Below are positions 53,136-60,697 of a DNA stretch of 60,697 bases, in pieces; the first letter of the stretch is position 1; each line of letters starts with the position of its first letter. The position numbers and the translations under genes are program-made. The stretch spans positions 1 to 60,697 of the forward strand of contig JAJUGJ010000019.1 of assembly GCA_029268225.1 (NCBI GenBank), written 5' to 3'. This stretch comes from Burkholderiales bacterium (GTDB lineage: Bacteria > Pseudomonadota > Gammaproteobacteria > Burkholderiales > Burkholderiaceae_C). The notes below the pieces were generated by a model, which worked only from the letters and a program-made list of their open reading frames with translations, was not told the origin of the DNA and did not search any database.

Positions 53136-56100
53136 TCATGCGTCTGAGCGTTGTTTGCGCCACTCACTCAGCGGTGCGGGGCGGTGGAACAGATAGCCCT
53201 GGTAAGCCAGGCAGCCCATGGCTGCCAATTCGGTACGCTGGGCATCCGTTTCCACACCCTCGGCAATCACCTTCAGACCCATGCTGTGGCCCAGCGCGAC
53301 GATGGTGCGCGCAATGGCTGCATCGTTGGGGTTGGAGCAGATGTCGCGCACGAAGCTCTGGTCGATCTTCAACTGATCCAGCGGCAGGCGCTTGAGGTAG
53401 GACAGCGACGAGTACCCCGTGCCAAAGTCGTCCAGGGAGAAGCGAACCCCGATGTCCTTGAGGGCGGTCATCTTGGCGATGATGTCATCCACGTTGGCCA
53501 CCAGCATGCTTTCGGTCAGCTCCAGCTTCAGCCTGTCGGCCCGCGCGCCGGTCCGCGTCAGCACACCCTTGACCTGATCCACGAAATCAGCCTGACGGAA
53601 TTGCCGTGCACTGATGTTGATGGCCAGGGTGTGATGGGCGGTCTCGGGCTGGCCGGCCCATGCCAGCAAGACCTCGCAGGCGGTCTCCAGCACCCACAGG
53701 CCAATCGGCACGATCAGCCCCATCTCCTCGGCGACCGGTATGAACTGGTTCGGCGGCACCATGCCGCGCTGCGGGTGTGGCCAACGCAACAGGGCCTCGG
53801 CGCCGGTGGTCTGCCCGTCGGCATCGACCTGGCCTTGGTAGTACAGCTGAAACTGAGACTCGCTCACGGCAGCTCGCAAGTCGGCTTCCAGTTGGGTGCG
53901 AGCCATCAGCTTGGCCTGCATCTGGGGGTCAAAGAAGCGGAAGGTGTTGCGTCCCGAACTCTTGGCCTGGTACATCGCCAAGTCGGCTTGCTTGAGCAGA
54001 TCGTCCAGACTGTGCTCGTGGTCGATGAACAAGGTCACGCCAATGCTCGGACTGTTCAGGTAGTAGCGGTCACCCAGGCGATAGCGCTGTGACAAAACCT
54101 GATGGATCTTCTCCACCACCCCCTCGGCCCGGGTCGCGGCATGCTCTGCATCGGCATGCAGACCTTCCAGAATCACCACGAACTCATCGCCCCCCAGACG
54201 GGCAATCGTGTCGCCTTCGCGCAGGGTGCTGACCAGGCGTTCGGCCACCTGTTGAAGCAGTTGATCCCCCACGGCGTGTCCAGCGGTGTCGTTGAGGTTC
54301 TTGAAGTTGTCCAGATCCATGAACAGGAGCGCGCCATACTGACCGCTGCGCTTGCTGGTGCTCATGGCATGCTGGAGGCGGTCCATCAACAGTCGGCGAT
54401 TGGGCAGTTTCGTGAGCGGGTCATAGAACGCCAGACGCTCGATTTCCTGCTCGGCGGCTTTGCGACGGGTGATGTCTCGAACCAGCCCCACGAACATCGG
54501 CACACCGCCACGCGTCACCTGCGAGACGGCCAGCTCGATCGGGAAGAGGCGGCCACTCTTGTGCTGACCACGCAATTCCCGACCGATGCCGATGATGCGG
54601 GAGTGTCCGTTGTCCTCGTAATCGCGCAGGTAGCCATCGTGGGCTTCGCGGTGAGGCGAGGGCATCAGCATCTTGACGTTCTGGCCAATCACCTCCTGCG
54701 CGGCGTAGCCAAAGATCTGCTCCGCCGCCGGGTTGAAGGACACCATCATCCCCCGACGGTCGATGGTGATGAGGCCATCGACGATGTTGTCCAGCACGGC
54801 CTGTGTGTAGTCCGCCTGCTCCTGCAGCGCGATGCGGGCCTGTTGCTGGGCACTGATGTCGATCTGCGTGCCGAACATCAGGCCTGGTTGCCCCTCAGGG
54901 GTCCAGGTGGTGACCCGTCCTCGGGTGTTCACCCACACCCAGTGGCCCTCTTTGTGACGCATCCGGCACTGCGTTTCGAAGTCTGCGCGCGCGCCTTTGA
55001 AATGCTGCAGCAGCAGTTCATTGGCCACAATCAGATCTTCCGGATGAACCAGTTCTTGCCAGCGATCCACATGGTGGGGGCGCAACTCGTCCAGTGTGTA
55101 GCCCAGCATGGTTGCCCAACGCTCGTTGAACACCGCCGCTCCACTGGGAATGTGCCATTCCCAGGTCGCAATCCGCGCGCCGTCAATGACAGCGGCCAGG
55201 CGTTGCTCGCTTTGCTTGATCCGTTCGGCATCATGCTTTTCGCGCGTGATGTCCGACTCGATGGCCATGAAACCCTGCAGCGTGCCTCTCGGATCCCGCA
55301 TGGGATTGCAACTGATGCGCACCCAGTAGGGCTCGCCGCTCTTGGCGTAGTTCACCACGTCCACCGTGAAGGCTTCGCCACGGCGCAGGGCCGCGCGCAT
55401 CTGTGCCACCGTATCCGGGTTGGTGCGCTCGCCTTGGAGCAAGTCACCAGGTTTGCACCCCATGAGCTCGTTCAGGGTGTAGCCCGACAGACGTGTGAAA
55501 CCCTCGTTGATCCACTCCACTCGGCCTTCGGCATCGGTGATCAGCACCCCATTGGTGGTTTCGCTGGCCACACGCGAGAGGCGCGCCAGCTCTATCAGTG
55601 CGCGGTCGTGCGTGTGCTGCACCCGCGCCGCACTCACCAATTGACCAATGGTGGTCAACAGGGGGTGGAGAAACTCCACCACGGCAGGGTCGTAGCCGCC
55701 GGGGCGATTGGCCAGTCCGAGCATGGCCACCATCTTGCCGCCGTGGTGAATGGGTATCCCCAGAAAGGCGTTCAACGCAGGGTGACCAGGGGGAAGTCCG
55801 CCGCGTCTGGCATCCTCGGCGGGATGGTTGGCAATCACCACCTCGCCGCTGGTCATGGCCACGCCAAACAAGGTGTTCAGGTTGGTGAAGGTCAATCCCT
55901 TCGTGGCCCGCGAATCGTAAAAAGCCTTCGAGGCGGCATCCCAGGCAATGTTCGTGATGGCGTGTGTGAGCAGGTAGGGCTCGCCGTTCTCATTGCTCAG
56001 CACCTCACCGACGAAACCATAGGCGCTTTGGGTGAGCGCGAGAATGTCGTCGAGCAGCGTGTCGAATGCCTGCTTGCGGTCACACGCCTGGATGAAGGTG

Positions 56101-56657
56101 AGCTGGGCGCGCGCCACGACCTCGCCCAGACGCTGTGCCGAGTGCAAGGCCACGCTCTGCTCATGCAGGTCAACGTGGCCGATGGCTTGCTCGACGCAGT
56201 CTGCCAGATCGCGCAGTGATTGGCGCTCCTCCGGTGTCAGAGGGCGCCGGGGGCGGTCGTCGAGGATGCACAAGGCGCCAATGCGATGACCATTGAGCGT
56301 CAAGGGCGCGCCGGCGTAGTAGCGGACATGCGGAAAGCCGGTGACCAGAGGGCTGTGCTGAAAACGCGGATCCTGCAGGGCATCGGTCACCTCCATGATG
56401 TCCGATTGCAGGATGGCGTGCGCCGTGAAGGTCACCTCGCTGGGGGCGCCATTGATGTCGGCCGGCCCCTGGCGAGATTTGAGCCACAAGCGGTCTTCTG
56501 CCACCACCGAAACCAACGCAACCTTGACGCCGAACATGCACCTCGCCAGGCGTGTCAGGCGATCAAACTTGTCCTCGGGCTGCGTGTTGAGCAGTCCTGT
56601 GGCCTTCAAGGCAAGCAGGCGAGCGTTGTGGTCGTCGGGTGACTCGGATTCTTGCAT
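53136..56657 (-). CDS. GAF/PAS/GGDEF/EAL cyclic-di-GMP regulator
   Basis: A 1173-residue cytoplasmic multi-sensor protein. Order: GAF domain (about 20-160, VSVVAEDRLWLKSRQG), second GAF (190-345), three PAS domains with PAC segments (about 355-730), GGDEF and EAL. The GGDEF loop is intact (RLGGDEF near 820, I-site REGD), and so is the EAL domain (GAEALLRWPHP, NISARQF, LELTES, SLDDFGTGYSSLSYLKRL, AEGVET). It could make or break cyclic-di-GMP. The upstream frame to 56693 has no better start. No membrane helices. Confidence 0.92.
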   Translation of the reverse strand: MQESESPDDHNARLLALKATGLLNTQPEDKFDRLTRLARCMFGVKVALVSVVAEDRLWLKSRQGPADINGAPSEVTFTAHAILQSDIMEVTDALQDPRFQHSPLVTGFPHVRYYAGAPLTLNGHRIGALCILDDRPRRPLTPEERQSLRDLADCVEQAIGHVDLHEQSVALHSAQRLGEVVARAQLTFIQACDRKQAFDTLLDDILALTQSAYGFVGEVLSNENGEPYLLTHAITNIAWDAASKAFYDSRATKGLTFTNLNTLFGVAMTSGEVVIANHPAEDARRGGLPPGHPALNAFLGIPIHHGGKMVAMLGLANRPGGYDPAVVEFLHPLLTTIGQLVSAARVQHTHDRALIELARLSRVASETTNGVLITDAEGRVEWINEGFTRLSGYTLNELMGCKPGDLLQGERTNPDTVAQMRAALRRGEAFTVDVVNYAKSGEPYWVRISCNPMRDPRGTLQGFMAIESDITREKHDAERIKQSEQRLAAVIDGARIATWEWHIPSGAAVFNERWATMLGYTLDELRPHHVDRWQELVHPEDLIVANELLLQHFKGARADFETQCRMRHKEGHWVWVNTRGRVTTWTPEGQPGLMFGTQIDISAQQQARIALQEQADYTQAVLDNIVDGLITIDRRGMMVSFNPAAEQIFGYAAQEVIGQNVKMLMPSPHREAHDGYLRDYEDNGHSRIIGIGRELRGQHKSGRLFPIELAVSQVTRGGVPMFVGLVRDITRRKAAEQEIERLAFYDPLTKLPNRRLLMDRLQHAMSTSKRSGQYGALLFMDLDNFKNLNDTAGHAVGDQLLQQVAERLVSTLREGDTIARLGGDEFVVILEGLHADAEHAATRAEGVVEKIHQVLSQRYRLGDRYYLNSPSIGVTLFIDHEHSLDDLLKQADLAMYQAKSSGRNTFRFFDPQMQAKLMARTQLEADLRAAVSESQFQLYYQGQVDADGQTTGAEALLRWPHPQRGMVPPNQFIPVAEEMGLIVPIGLWVLETACEVLLAWAGQPETAHHTLAINISARQFRQADFVDQVKGVLTRTGARADRLKLELTESMLVANVDDIIAKMTALKDIGVRFSLDDFGTGYSSLSYLKRLPLDQLKIDQSFVRDICSNPNDAAIARTIVALGHSMGLKVIAEGVETDAQRTELAAMGCLAYQGYLFHRPAPLSEWRKQRSDA

Positions 56658-56753
56658 GGGGTCCGGGATACGCGGTGGCACACCGCCCCTCACGCACCCG
56701 TCATGGTGTGAATTGCCGTAGTGTAACGGCGCGTGTCCCGACGAGTCAGTTAC

Positions 56754-56963
56754 TCAGGGATTCGGTCCGCCCTTGCCGCCGCGGCGGCTCTGGGACTGGT
56801 TGTGCCCGCCGACGTGTGCTTCGCGGTCACTGCGACTTTCGGGCGTGCGTTGACCCTGATTCAGCTGTGTGGGCGCCTGCTCGCCCATCTTGTTGTTGTC
56901 GTTGGCCACCTTGCCCTAGTGAGGGGCTTGTGCGTCGCGGGGATTGGGATGACGGCTCATCAT
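56754..56963 (-). pseudogene. Small hydrophilic protein gene interrupted by an in-frame amber codon
   Basis: A 70-codon frame with excellent gene signals: AGGAGGT just before a tandem ATG (56963, 56960), a possible sigma-70 promoter upstream, high G/C at third codon positions before and after the break, and a TGA at the end. Codon 16 is TAG, where CAG (Gln) would restore the frame. The first part reads MSRHPNPRDAQAPH; after the stop comes GKVANDNNKMGEQAPTQLNQ and a Gly-rich end (VGGHNQSQSRRGGKGGPNP). It is rich in Asn, Gln, Gly and Arg, like small stress-related proteins. Family not recognised. It may be a recent nonsense mutation, a sequencing error, or be rescued by re-initiation. Confidence 0.6.
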
Positions 56964-56998
56964 GGACCTCCTGTTGGTGTCACGATGCGTGCCAGATG

Positions 56999-57027
56999 AT
57001 CATAGTGAGCTGGTTGTGCAACGTCCA
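56999..57027 (-). promoter_or_regulatory. Possible sigma-70 promoter of the amber-interrupted small gene
   Basis: Minus strand: TGGACG (57027-57022) as -35, 17-base spacer, TATGAT (57004-56999) as -10. The leader to the ATG would be about 30 bases with AGGAGGT in it. Confidence 0.45.
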
Positions 57028-57130
57028 GCATCCAGTTGCTTGGCACTCTGTGTCGATTTTTCTTACACCGATCGGGCTGGATTGTCGTGTTGAGAGGCTA
57101 AGTGTTTGATTTAAAATGGAATTTATGTGC

Positions 57131-57147
57131 TGGCACGAGGTTTGCTT
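57131..57147 (+). promoter_or_regulatory. Sigma-54 promoter of the PEP-CTERM protein gene
   Basis: TGGCACG at 57131-57137 and TTGCTT at 57142-57147, with the invariant GG and GC exactly 12 bases apart; this matches the -24/-12 consensus at every strongly conserved position. The ATG lies 35 bases downstream. The region upstream (57028-57130), where an enhancer-binding protein would bind, is AT-rich and holds no gene. Confidence 0.8.
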
Positions 57148-57181
57148 ATTGCGGACGTAGTCTCAATCGGATGTACCCACC

Positions 57182-57991
57182 ATGAAGTTCCGTCACCTTG
57201 TTCTCAGCGCGCTGTTGGCATCTGTCGGTGTGGCTCAGGCCGTGCCCGTCACCCTGATCGCCGCCGACGATTTCGGTTCCGGCTCGCCCACTGTGGCTTC
57301 CGTCAACCTGGGTGGCCAGAATGCCGGGACGGGTTGGGGCGGTGCCTGGACGGGCTCATCGGTTGCCAAGGTGGTGAACGCTTCGGTGTCCGACGCTGGC
57401 ATGTCCGGTGGCGCCTTGCAGGTTTCCGGCAACAACAACACCGTGGCCACGCGCCAACTGGCTTCCGCTGTCTCGCGTGACGTGCTGGTGGAGTTCATGT
57501 TCCAGTTCGACGCTGGCAGCATCTCCAACAACGACTTTCTGGGCCTGTGGTTTGACAACAGCAACGGCCCCAACATTGGCCTGAAGGCCAACTGCGGTAC
57601 TGGCGGCACCTGCACCAGCGACCTGTTTGTTCGCACCAACGGCACGGCCGGCGCGTTCAGCACGAATCTCACGCTGGGCAGCACGGTACGCATCGTGGGC
57701 CTGCTGGAAAAGACAGGCACCTCCACCGTCTACAACAAGTATTCGCTGTGGGTGGACCCCAGTGCCAACGAGTTCGACACCTTGACCGGGGCCGATGCCG
57801 TGTTCACGGGCAGTTCCGGCCTGTCTTCCTTCGACAAGATTGGCTTGCGTTCCGCCACGTTGGCTGGTGGCGACCGTCTCCTGATCGACAACCTGAAGAT
57901 CAGCGTGATCCCCGAGCCCGCTGCGCTCGGGTTGCTGGGGGCGGCCTTCCTGGGCGCTTCGTTCGCCTCTCGTCGCAGCAAGAAGGCCTGA
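57182..57991 (+). CDS. PEP-CTERM sorting-domain surface protein
   Basis: A 269-residue exported protein. Signal peptide with cleavage after SVGVAQA, a beta-rich body of about 220 residues low in charge and rich in Gly, Ser, Thr and Asn, with a single cysteine pair (CGTGGTC), and the sorting end VIPEPAALGLL followed by a hydrophobic helix and the basic tail SRRSKKA. Exosortase recognises this end and moves the protein to the cell surface in strains that make extracellular polysaccharide. Preceded by a sigma-54 promoter and followed by a strong terminator, so it is a one-gene unit. The specific role is unknown. Confidence 0.92.
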   Translation: MKFRHLVLSALLASVGVAQAVPVTLIAADDFGSGSPTVASVNLGGQNAGTGWGGAWTGSSVAKVVNASVSDAGMSGGALQVSGNNNTVATRQLASAVSRDVLVEFMFQFDAGSISNNDFLGLWFDNSNGPNIGLKANCGTGGTCTSDLFVRTNGTAGAFSTNLTLGSTVRIVGLLEKTGTSTVYNKYSLWVDPSANEFDTLTGADAVFTGSSGLSSFDKIGLRSATLAGGDRLLIDNLKISVIPEPAALGLLGAAFLGASFASRRSKKA

Positions 57992-58031
57992 AGGCTGGGT
58001 TCGGTCGGCCCGTCCGCCGAGCCCTTGGATG

Positions 58032-58057
58032 AGCCTGCCCGGGTGGCAGGCTTTTTT
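58032..58057 (+). terminator. Rho-independent terminator of the PEP-CTERM gene
   Basis: Perfect 8-base stem AGCCTGCC / GGCAGGCT (58032-58039 with 58045-58052), five-base loop, six T residues. Confidence 0.9.
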
Positions 58058-58072
58058 GTGCCTGTGTCGCGC

Positions 58073-60346
58073 TCAGAGGGTGGGGCGCCACAGCACCACA
58101 CGGTTGCGACCCTCTTGTTTGGCTTGATACAGGGCTTGGTCTGCCGTGCTGAGCACGTCGTTGGCCAGCAATCGACCTGCAGCCAGTGCCACGCCAATGC
58201 TCACCGTCACCCGGATGTCACCGGCGGTGGTCGAAAACGGCAGGGCGGCGATCCGCTCCCGAATGGCGTTGGCCTTGTTCAAGGCATCGGCAGGCGCCAT
58301 CTCTTCCAGCACGATGGCGAACTCTTCACCTCCGAGGCGTGCAGCGGTGTCCCCTTGGCGCAAGCTGGCTCGCAAGCGCGCGGCCAGCTCCTGCAGCACC
58401 GCGTCACCGACTGGGTGGCCATGCGTGTCATTGACCTGCTTGAACCAGTCGATGTCCAGCATCATCACGGCGCATCCCGTTCCGGGGCGGCTCTGGGCCC
58501 GTCCGAGGGCGTGCTCCAGTGTGGCCATGAACGAGCGTCGGTTGGGGAGGCCAGTGAGCGAGTCCGTGGAGGCGAGGGCAGTGAGGTGGCGTTCCCGGCG
58601 TTTGCGCTCGGTGATGTCGTACAGCAGCCAAACCCGTCCCAACGGTTCATCGCTGTCGCTGATCTCGATGCGCTTGATCTCCAGCACCCTGCCTGCAGGG
58701 CCCTCCACCTCCAAGGTGGTGCCGCTTTCCCGCCGCTCTTGCGGATGGGCGGCACTCAACCAGGCGGCTCTTTGCGGATCCAGTCGCCGCAGGAGTTGCT
58801 CGTGCGTCAACCCGATCAGTGCCTTGTCAGGGACGGACAGGCCCATCCATTCCATGGCGACGCGGTTCAACAGCACGACCCGGTCGGCGGTGTCTTCCAT
58901 CAGCACGCCGCCAGGAAAGCGCTCCAGCAGCACATCGAGTCGCTTGCGCTCGATCAGCAAGGACTCATCGACCGCATGCCGATCGGTGATGTCGGTATAA
59001 GTGCCGACCACCCAGGCAGGCAAGCCGGCGGCATCTCGCTCAACAGCGCGCGCACGCACGGCCACCCATTTGATGCCGCCTGAGCCCGTGCGCATGCGCA
59101 CCTCTGCCGTGAAGACACCATCTTGCGGGTGTGTCAGATAGCTTTCCCATGCTTGCAGCAGGCGGGGCAGGTCTTGTGGGTGCACAAAAGCTTTCCAGTC
59201 CGTTTGCCGTCTGCCGTCAACGCCTTGGTGGTCGGCTGGAGGCACCTCCAGCATGTCGCACAGTCCGCCGTCCCACTCGACGGCCTGGCCTTGTCCGTGC
59301 CATGACCACACACCGTTGTGGGCCGAGTGCAGTGTCAGGTGCATGCGCTCGTGGGCGACGCGCAGCTGCGTGGCTTGTCGTGCGGCTTTCCAGCGCAGAT
59401 GGCTGACGACCAGCATCATCAGCACCAACACGACACTGCCGATGGCATTGCGGCGCCAGGCGTCCTGCTGCGCCAAGGTCACGGGTGCCAGCGCTTTGGC
59501 CTTGCTGATGCCCACGCTGACGATCAGAGGATAGTGTGGCAAACGGTGCCACGCGTAGTAGCGTTCCACACCGTCGATGGGGGCCGTGATCAGGTACTGG
59601 CCGTGCGTTTGCTGCGGCCGCTGCAGGAAGTCGCGGTCCAGGGGGACAGCCTTGCCCAGCACCTGATCGATGAGGTGGGAGCGGGCGATGTAACTGCCGT
59701 CGCTGCGCACGATCAGTGCGGCGTCCTGCGGGTCGGTGTAGACCTGCGACAGGGCTCGGGACAGGTATTTGGCAGAGACCGACAGAATCAGAACGCCCAG
59801 GCGTTCTCCGTCTCGGTCGATCGGGCGGCTCAACACCACGGCCCACTCGTGACTGAAGCGTCCCAGTAGGGGCTTGCCCACGTGCAGATGGTTCGGTGAG
59901 CGTGGGGTTTGAAAGTGCGCCTGGAAATATTCCCGATCGGCCATCGACACGGCCGAGATGGCGGTGCCGGGGCGTGGATCGAGCGCCGAGAAGATGAAGC
60001 GTCCTTGGGCGTCTGAAACCCCCACGTTCAAGATGGCGCCCTCAGGCAGTGCTTGTTGCGCATGTCGCGCCGCCTGCCTGAATGCTTCATGGGGTTTGTT
60101 CAACCAGTCGTCCGCCAACTGCTCCGAAACGTAGTCCAGCTTTCGCAGCATGGTTTCGGTCTGGAGGGCCAGGGCGTGCGAGGTCTGAGCGATCCCGCGT
60201 CGGGCGAGGTCTTCGGCCAGTTGGGTTTGTCGCGTGGCGGTCGACAGCGCCTGTGCCCAGTAGATCGCCATGAAGGCGATCACCACGACCCAACTGGCCA
60301 GCAGCAAGAGATATTCAGGGTACTGAGGACCCGATGGCTTTTGCAT
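58073..60346 (-). CDS. dCache/PAS diguanylate cyclase (GGEEF)
   Basis: A 757-residue inner-membrane protein: helix (12-32), periplasmic double-Cache sensor (about 45-285, with SMADREYFQAHFQ and RPIDRDGERLGVLILSV), helix (295-318), two PAS-type domains (330-590) and GGDEF (600-757). The metal segment LDIDWFKQVNDTHGH and RLGGEEF (about 673-677) are complete, as is the I-site RQGD. It should make cyclic-di-GMP in response to a small extracellular ligand. Convergent with the PEP-CTERM gene; the ychF end lies 42 bases upstream on the same strand. Confidence 0.92.
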   Translation of the reverse strand: MQKPSGPQYPEYLLLLASWVVVIAFMAIYWAQALSTATRQTQLAEDLARRGIAQTSHALALQTETMLRKLDYVSEQLADDWLNKPHEAFRQAARHAQQALPEGAILNVGVSDAQGRFIFSALDPRPGTAISAVSMADREYFQAHFQTPRSPNHLHVGKPLLGRFSHEWAVVLSRPIDRDGERLGVLILSVSAKYLSRALSQVYTDPQDAALIVRSDGSYIARSHLIDQVLGKAVPLDRDFLQRPQQTHGQYLITAPIDGVERYYAWHRLPHYPLIVSVGISKAKALAPVTLAQQDAWRRNAIGSVVLVLMMLVVSHLRWKAARQATQLRVAHERMHLTLHSAHNGVWSWHGQGQAVEWDGGLCDMLEVPPADHQGVDGRRQTDWKAFVHPQDLPRLLQAWESYLTHPQDGVFTAEVRMRTGSGGIKWVAVRARAVERDAAGLPAWVVGTYTDITDRHAVDESLLIERKRLDVLLERFPGGVLMEDTADRVVLLNRVAMEWMGLSVPDKALIGLTHEQLLRRLDPQRAAWLSAAHPQERRESGTTLEVEGPAGRVLEIKRIEISDSDEPLGRVWLLYDITERKRRERHLTALASTDSLTGLPNRRSFMATLEHALGRAQSRPGTGCAVMMLDIDWFKQVNDTHGHPVGDAVLQELAARLRASLRQGDTAARLGGEEFAIVLEEMAPADALNKANAIRERIAALPFSTTAGDIRVTVSIGVALAAGRLLANDVLSTADQALYQAKQEGRNRVVLWRPTL

Positions 60347-60388
60347 CAGCGGATACTGCTTGCTGCGCGGCGCGTTTCAGGTTGAGGG

Positions 60389-60697
60389 TCACACGTTGAA
60401 CAGGAAGTTCAACACGTCACCGTCCTTGACCACGTATTCCTTGCCTTCGGCGCGCATCTTGCCGGCATCCTTCGCGCCGGCTTCACCCTTGTACTGGATG
60501 AAGTCATCGAAGGCGATGGTCTGGGCGCGGATGAAGCCACGCTCGAAATCGGTGTGGATCACGCCAGCGGCCTGAGGAGCGGTGTCGCCGATGTGGATGG
60601 TCCAGGCACGCACTTCCTTGACGCCGGCAGTGAAGTAGGTTTGCAGGCCCAGCAGCTTGAAGGCGGCGCGGATCAGGCGGTTCAGGCCCGGTTCGTC
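60389..60697 (-). CDS. ychF: Obg-like ATPase YchF, C-terminal part (right edge cut)
   Basis: Only the last 102 residues are in the window; the frame is open through the right edge, so the N-terminal P-loop domain lies outside. The segment [15 protein letters not shown] and the TGS-type end ([49 protein letters not shown]) are diagnostic. YchF binds ATP in preference to GTP and associates with ribosomes. Confidence 0.93.
   Translation of the reverse strand, partial: DEPGLNRLIRAAFKLLGLQTYFTAGVKEVRAWTIHIGDTAPQAAGVIHTDFERGFIRAQTIAFDDFIQYKGEAGAKDAGKMRAEGKEYVVKDGDVLNFLFNV

Noticed and set aside
54102..56219. 705-residue open frame on the plus strand
   Set aside because: Antisense to the GAF/PAS/GGDEF/EAL gene.
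56733..56999. 88-residue plus-strand frame in the gap before the PEP-CTERM gene
   Set aside because: No ribosome site; it is the reverse of the amber-interrupted small gene, which has far better start signals.

Overview
The window is high-GC bacterial chromosome with dense genes, short intergenic gaps and no rRNA, tRNA, phage, insertion sequence or CRISPR array that I can see. Gene content (HIU hydrolase next to a membrane urate oxidase with a cytochrome c tail, a DmdC-like acyl-CoA dehydrogenase, PEP-CTERM surface protein, YchF, many GGDEF proteins) suggests a betaproteobacterium of the order Burkholderiales, probably from the Aquabacterium/Ideonella/Leptothrix neighbourhood. That placement is inference. 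Both window edges cut genes: an acyl-CoA dehydrogenase on the left and ychF on the right.

Layout. 1-8.3 kb: acyl-CoA dehydrogenase end, nitronate monooxygenase-like enzyme, a hybrid histidine kinase with a LuxR-type response regulator, an orphan ureD, DUF1415, a UbiA-family prenyltransferase and a YceH protein. 8.3-12.1 kb: alpha/beta hydrolase and an NMT1/SsuA-type ABC transporter. 12.2-19.0 kb: phosphatidylserine decarboxylase, hydrolase, flavodoxin-like protein, RluA-type pseudouridine synthase overlapping a YjjJ-like HipA kinase, TrhO and an MFS transporter. 19.1-20.3 kb: degenerate GGDEF protein. 20.3-26.9 kb: ureide arm of purine breakdown (M20 peptidase, UraD-AllC fusion, PuuE, GntR regulator; divergently HIU hydrolase and PuuD). 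26.9-36.4 kb: DUF1289, Lon-like protease, diguanylate cyclase, HD-GYP protein, EamA transporter, CHASE/dCache diguanylate cyclase. 36.5-48.8 kb: purine-base arm (xdhC, xdhB, xdhA; divergently guanine deaminase, BMP-type ABC transporter, adenine deaminase). 48.9-60.7 kb: DUF1275, FtsX-type permease, orphan CheW, GAF/PAS/GGDEF/EAL protein, a small gene broken by an amber codon, a PEP-CTERM protein behind a near-perfect sigma-54 promoter, another diguanylate cyclase, and ychF.

How the genes work together. Two physically separate blocks form one route: adenine and guanine are deaminated to hypoxanthine and xanthine, oxidised by XdhABC to urate, then PuuD, HIU hydrolase, UraD, PuuE and AllC take urate through HIU, OHCU and allantoin to allantoate and beyond. 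The most interesting regulatory signal is a palindrome, TGTATACA followed by RYTTTG, which I find at exactly three promoters: the gntR/hiuH divergent promoter, the BMP substrate-binding gene 21 kb away, and the NMT1-type ABC transporter 13 kb away on the other side. All three copies point toward the gene they precede. This predicts a GntR-controlled purine/ureide regulon that includes an otherwise anonymous transporter. A second theme is cyclic-di-GMP: five GGDEF proteins (one with EAL, one catalytically dead but with its I-site kept) and one HD-GYP protein.
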